Source: Atopsyche davidsoni (Eukaryota; Arthropoda; Insecta; Trichoptera; Hydrobiosidae). Taken from it: a DNA stretch of 64,000 nt. The stretch covers positions 1,754,501-1,818,500 of the forward strand of contig JAILWY010000005.1 in NCBI GenBank assembly GCA_022113835.1, written 5' to 3'. Positions 58,042 to 64,000 of this stretch are shown here, one piece after another. Both the position numbers and the translations under genes were made by a program. Under the pieces are notes generated by a model, which worked only from the letters and a program-made list of their open reading frames with translations, searched no databases and had not been told where the DNA came from. Within the stretch, counting starts at the first letter, position 1. Each line of letters opens with the position of its first letter.

Positions 58042-61000
58042 TAATGGATCTTCACGAATCAAATGCCTTGTCCCTCAACAAGACTATAATTGTTATTTAT
58101 ATATTTTTTAAATTATGCAATACATCTCAAATCAAACAAATTTGTGATGTTTTTTTTGCAGATTTACCCCGATTAATCAATATTATGACATCACGACCTC
58201 GCATGTTAATTTTTAGTAACTTGCGGCAAGTGTTGTAACCATGGATCTTGGGAATGTGACACTTTTTATTAATTTAAAAATAAATATAATGTTACTGAGT
58301 AGTAAATATAATTTATGCTTGAAAAGGTATACACACGTAAGGAGTTCTCTGTATGTAAAAAAGGTATGCATAGTAGTCCTTCCGACAGTCTACAAAGTGT
58401 AGGTCTATCGGCTTCCAAGGTCTGCCACACAACCACTATGAGCCGCTGCCGGCTAATCTCCCGGCGTACCCTCATAATGACCAGGCAGTACTGCGAAACC
58501 CCGTGGAGCTCGCACACAAGCTGGTAGCAATCGACAGCAAGTCCACATCAACCTTATACAGGGCGACCTTATTCATTGTACGAGACTTTACTGAGCTTTA
58601 AGTGCAAATGCCAATGTATGCTCGGAAGAAGAGCTCTCGGTGCGATGAGGGTGTATAAATACACAAGACTTACTATTTATCTGCTTATATTCAATATTTA
58701 CATAAACTTTTCTACTGTAGAGATCAGTATACAAATTAAATACTGATTTATTAATTAAAACTCAGAAATATTTTTTTTTAAAAATTGCATATTTTACTTA
58801 GGACGCCCAATTATGTTTTTATTAAATATATTAATATAATATTATTATACTTAAAATCCATGTTGATTATAAAATAATCTAGAATAAATAATCATATTTT
58901 TTTGAGGTTTTTTAAGACATGTAATGCCTATTTTGCATGCATATTCAAAAGTTTTTTAAACGTCGATAATTGTAAATGATCATCAACATCTTTTGATATT
59001 TATTTATATTAAAACCAATGTTGAAATATTTGTGATTAAAATATAAAAAATACAGAAAATATTTCTTGAGTATAGATACATAATGATTTATACATCCTTC
59101 ATTTTCCTTGGTGTTAAGAAACAGCACAGCTGTCAAAGACAAAAGGATTGACTTCTCCTCTCTGTGAACAGTAAAATATTTCAAATGACCTGGTCCCCGG
59201 TTAGGTAAGACTTAAGGAGACTGCACTTAAACATAAAGATATTTGATATTTTTGACAGAAAGAGCTGGGAGCAGTTCTGTAATAATATTTTAGGAAATAT
59301 AAAATATATGTTAATTTTTTTTACTGTTTTAATTGTTTTGATAACAAAAAGTAAGTTTCAATTACCTAGCTACATATGTTCAAAACATTGATTTTTAATA
59401 AAAATAAAATAAACTTAACAATATATATAAATGGTACGCTTTTACAAAAACTGCACTAACCAGCCAATAAAAACAATGATATATATATTTGTAAACCAAA
59501 ATTTTGTGAAAAATATTCGTATACTTGCTTTAAGACTTCGAATTTGAGGGATTGTCGATTCTATATTTATTAATTCTCCTTTTTTTTTACTAAAAATTTT
59601 AAATCTACGTATTTTCATATTTCATAAAATAATAATATTTTTTTTTCTAATGCCACGTTATTTCGTCTTTATTTATCGAATGCACTATTTTTGTCCAGTT
59701 TGCTTCAGAAATCACTACACAGTGTAAACTTCTACCAGCTATACAATAAACCTTTTGTGAGTTATTAGTTCGGTAGCTAATTAGGTCATCATCCTTCTGA
59801 GAAAGCTTTTCGCATTTAAAATAAAAACAATTTACTTTAAACACGCGTCAAACGCCTTTGCAACGAAGTATTTATGTCATTACACGCCAAATCTACACAA
59901 AAGCAACCTTCTGGAACTTTACACACGGACGGGCGTATTGTTTTTCAAAAACTGTCTAACACAAAAGATCTCAAAAATGCGAAGCAGCAGTCAATATCAC
60001 TAATTGCTTCCCAGCCTCAATGGTGTCGTAAAACCGAACGGTTTCATTATGGAGAGGATGGCAGGAATTCCATAAATCACCCCCAGAGACACCCGTAAAT
60101 TCTCACTAAGTTATTATATTCCGAGAACTCTGTATGCAACCCTGTGACCCGGTTTTAAAATGGCAATTTACAACTGGAAGTGAAACACGAGGCTTCACCT
60201 TATTTGTGCCGCTCTCACTTACAAGTGAGACGGATTTATTTTCAGGTGGCGTTTGAGTGACAAACTAATCGATAAACCTGGATTTTCGTCACGTCTCGTA
60301 AATGAAACTTATCGATCCTGTGACTTTTGTGTAAGATTTAATTTATTTAAATGAAACGAATTGGTTTCAGGAATCCACCTCTAAGCTTTTTAATCTAAGT
60401 CACTCGGATATATTTTTAATTGGAATTAATTACGTCAATTTTTTTTTTGTTCTTGCTGAACCTAACGAATTTATTTACGTCTTTTAAACCTTTTGCTGAA
60501 TCTATTGTATGCTCTTAATATATTAATGAATAAATGATTCTTCTTTCGGGAAGTTTTGTTTAATTGAAAGTATTTATTTAAGTATATCATGATATAAAGG
60601 TTTTTGTCAGTATGCACACAAAAAACTCAACAATACAAGCTCAGGTTCGAATCGAGCGATTTATGTATGGATATTGAATGTATTTAAATTAAGGTCACTA
60701 GGTTGATTCATTTTTTTTATTTGTTCGTATATCTGCCAACCATTTGAGTAATATATTTGTAACAAGTAAGAAATATTATAAATTGAACAAACCTGTGACG
60801 AAATACGATTTTGACTTTTTTTAAATTTATATATCTTATATTGTATATAAATCACATTTTGGAAACTTCCACAAAAATTTCTTGTGGGCAATTCGTGTAT
60901 TTATTAGTTTTTTAATAAATGTGCTTGTATAGCTTATTTATGCGGATTCGATAATAATTTTATATTGAAATGAGTCTATGAAATTCGCTATGTAACTTTT

Positions 61001-62927
61001 GGTAACTCAAACATGCCGATGTGTATGAATAAGAACGGTTAAAAGTTAATTTAAACATGAAATATACAACCATTGTGGCCGGGTAATCTTCATTTACCAC
61101 TAGTCTATTATGTTTCAGTAACACTTGTAGGTTTCGGTTATTGTAGACACCGTTTATTTATATTTCAATCAACCGCGTTCTGTTATTGAAATGTGCCCAA
61201 TCATTGTTTAGTTATTACGGGTAATGAATACATGAATAGCTAATTGAATTCACGGATGAGATATTAATGTAATTAAATTTCTAAGTATATTTCTAAATAT
61301 AAGACACATTCTCTGAACCAGTTCGAATAAAAAAGCTCAAATGCTTTTCACAGTATATTAAAATAGCTCTTTGAATTATTCTTTAAAAAATGTAATTTAA
61401 GGTTTCTCTTCCTATGAATTCATTTTAATATCAGCTGAAGATAAAAATATGATTGTGTATAATTCCGAAATACCTCTTTATCGTCTTTACAAATCCATAC
61501 TTTTAGATACATTTATGTAAAAATCATATGTGAAATATAATTTAATAGGCTGTGAATACTATAATTTATTATTTAATGTAAATATAACAATGAAACTTAC
61601 TTGCTTGTACTAATTTATTCAAACTTGTATCCCCTTTTAAATGGGGGCAAAAATAAAACATCGGCGGGGTCGAAGAAGTCTCCATTTTAATAATTGTAAC
61701 TGCATAAAGAATTATATTAAAGGTTCTTATAAATATTTAACAGCTAATTATTGAAGGTAAAGGCTCAAGCAATTAATATTGGTACACCGTCTAGTAATGA
61801 AACACATTCCTTTCATTTTTTAAAGCTCACATGGGTATTGGGAATTTTACTGGCGTATTTTATAATAATATTTTTTTAATAAAGGGTTTTTGTTACGTGG
61901 ATATTTTTAATTACACCCATTAATTAAGTGTTCAAAAAGGAAAATTTATTTTATTATATAGTAATACTAACTCTAAATTAGGTTAGTTTGCCCAAGGATT
62001 CTATTAGCCACCTATTCTGTAAGAGTTAAGAACAGCAAGTTAAACGCAAACAAGTAAGAAAGTAAGACAGGAATAGGACGAATATTTGATATTAAAATAT
62101 AAAGTTTCTGATGTTTTTGAAAACGAGTTAAAATGTTTATAGTTTTAAATGAGTTATCGCCTATACAAGATTTGAAACATCAAAAAATAACAGTAACACG
62201 ATAGTTTTAATATTGTTATAAGTCTATCTTGTACACAATATATTTTACAAATTACTAAAAAGTAAAATAAATAAATACGTAAAATTCAATAATATTCATA
62301 ATTCATCAAATTTACGAAATTGTGTTTTATGAAGTTTTATTTGTAAATGATCGCAGCGGCTCTTTTAGTATGAACAAAAAACCAAAAATTATTAACATAG
62401 AGGTGACAGAAGTTGGGGAATAATGTGGAAGCGTGATAGATTAGGTCACATTTTTAAATCAAAGCGAAGAATTTATTAGTTAAAACCTTTTTTACAAAAA
62501 GGATAGATGGGTTTTGATTTCAGCGTTGCTTCAAAATAAAAATTATTTAAATTCAATATGCAATACAGTTTTAGAGTTTTTTCTCAATTTGTTTACAAAC
62601 ATATCATTTCAACTGAATTTTTTAAGCAAATGAACTTTATAGAATCGATTATAGATTTATGATTTTTATCGTGATTTTGTCATGTTTTGTTTTTTTAAAA
62701 ACTGTGTTGATTTTTAAAAATATTTTATTGAACAAACGGGAGGCTTTTAAGACCAGATAATTAAAAAAATAGGTTTTTGTCTAGCTTGACACGTCTTGGG
62801 AATTTTTATTAAAGAAAGTCATAAGGACCCATCTCTCATCCATGATCATATTATCACTTACCTTCACTTTTGTTTGCTAAAAATCGTGATTATTACTCAT
62901 ATAGTCTTATTTTAATAAGTAATCAAT
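58042..62927. other. AT-rich spacer with islands
   Basis: No gene seen. GC-richer blocks lie at about 58180-58660 (open on both strands 58269-58527) and 59860-60320 (74-codon frame 59874-60098 without family). An isolated B-box-like GGTTCGAATCGAG lies at about 60643. The rest is A/T-rich. Confidence 0.4.
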
Positions 62928-63000
62928 ATATACGGGATTCAAATCTCATCCCCATGACTCGTGGCTAAGTGCTCTATCCAATTCAACTTATGTGGCTATT
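62928..63000 (-). repeat. tRNA-like relic, minus strand
   Basis: Minus strand: A-box-like AAGTTGAATTGGATAGAGCAC, then TTAGCCACGAGTCATGGGG, then B-box AGATTTGAATCCCGTATATA. The spacing between boxes is tRNA-like, but stems are poorly paired. It shares its A-box region and its GAATCCC(G/A)TATAT end with 45646-45718, so both may come from one SINE family. Confidence 0.45.
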
Positions 63001-64000
63001 ATATGATAGACCTAGTTTACTAAATAAATATTTGAAGCTCGCATGTATTATTAGCTCATATTTTGGTACAAAATAGATTTTTATGTCTAGTTGGGGGCAT
63101 TTGAATATTTTTACCTTATTAAAGACTCGGACCAATGCTTAATCAATTGTTATTATAAAATATCAACCAATTACTATTCTTGAGTACTTGTAAATCTATA
63201 TTTCCTTAAATAAAACGAATAATAAGCAATGCGCATAGAAACTGATTTGAATTTCAAATAATAATAATTCGCCATCTAAGGGATACGATTTGTAGGCGCT
63301 TGTAATATGGAAGAGAATACGGTCGTTATTTTTTATGTAGCCTTCCTACCCCCAAAGTATCTCTACCTGTTTTCGCCCTTATTTTCGACCAAAACAAATT
63401 GCCCGATTTCTTTGGAGGACCTGCGCGGAAGGGAATGAGAACCTACGACTGTAAAAAATATATTATGAATCCAACCCTGAAAATATCACAAAAGTTTCTG
63501 GGGCTTTGTTATTACTGTATACTTTATGAATAATCCATACTTACACAAAGTATACAAGAATAGAAATAAAAATATATGAAAAAGATAACATCCTAAACAA
63601 CTGCTAGATGAAAGACTTCCAATATGTATTCTTTGTTTTTACATTATTTTTCTTGATATCTTAAACTATTTTTTTATTGGTGTTTATAGTTGATATACGT
63701 TATTTTTATCAAAAATTGTTCATAAATATTAAAACTCGCCTTTGCTTTTTTTTTTTTTACTATTTTAGTGTTTTAAACATTGGAAATAACAGATTCCGTC
63801 CGAAGTATTGAATTATATTTCTGAATCCAAATATTTTTTCATAAAATATTTAGGATCATTACTAAGTATTAATTTTTGAACTAAAAATAAAATGATTGTT
63901 TACTTTCATGGTAGTGTACCCCTGACTAGTGTAGCAATAAATCTTGAGTTAAAAAAATCAGCCGTTGGCACAAAAAAATGTCAAACTAATGAGAACTCTT
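63001..64000. other. AT-rich right edge
   Basis: No gene seen. A small GC-richer patch lies at about 63280-63440. No repeat shared with the rest of the window was recognised. Confidence 0.4.

Noticed and set aside
60625..60665. B-box-like GGTTCGAATCGAG
   Set aside because: No A box or acceptor stem upstream; a single box is expected by chance.
1..64000. CRISPR array, bacterial operons, rRNA genes, organelle DNA or integrated virus
   Set aside because: No regularly spaced repeats, no rRNA or spliceosomal RNA signature, no packed genes and no viral protein signature were seen; AT-richness alone is not evidence for an organelle.

Overview
The window looks like a gene-poor stretch of nuclear DNA from an animal, most likely an arthropod and probably an insect. 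The background is very AT-rich and has no operons, no bacterial ribosome-binding sites and no long open reading frames. The only protein-coding remnants I can recognise are two broken mariner (IS630/Tc1-mariner, DD34D) transposase genes with insect-type terminal repeats. No reading frame has the length or family signature of a host gene, and I cannot assign a species. Most apparent ORFs of 60-170 codons are chance openings, often on both strands of the same GC-richer patch.

The best-supported content is mobile DNA. (1) A small family with at least five copies (277-533, 21017-21274, 21979-22176, 41023-41328, 42094-42472) has terminal inverted repeats around a tRNA-like module. The module resembles tRNA-Thr(UGU) but has A in place of the usual U33. 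Between copies, three stem pairs change on both sides so that pairing is kept. One copy is a 117-bp-arm palindrome centred on the tRNA D-arm, and two copies lie in tandem so that their outer repeats enclose about 1.1 kb. (2) Two internally deleted mariners of different lineages (12666-13148, 27064-27819) both keep their ends and the transposase C-terminal half but lost the DNA-binding half. (3) There is a 194-bp MITE (47768-47961) and a fold-back element (57834-58041). (4) Three further tRNA-like relics lie on the minus strand (9343-9400, 45646-45718, 62928-63000).

Layout: 1-12.1 kb is AT-rich with scattered GC-richer islands; 12.1-13.7 kb holds an island and the first mariner; 17.3-18 kb holds an inverted repeat and a TGCA-dense patch; 20.4-22.2 kb is a repeat cluster (tandem duplication plus the composite tRNA-like element); 25-28 kb holds simple repeats and the second mariner; 38.7 kb has a hairpin; 41-42.5 kb has two more tRNA-like elements; 46.4-47.1 kb is the strongest non-repetitive island and contains a TATA-plus-initiator pair at canonical spacing before a 49-codon ORF; 47.8 and 57.9 kb hold MITEs; the rest is AT-rich spacer with islands.

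Dozens of non-repetitive GC-richer islands (about 100-600 bp) are set in the AT-rich background at about 1-1.5 kb spacing. They may be conserved regulatory elements in a gene desert or a very long intron. That is an inference and needs comparison with a related genome.
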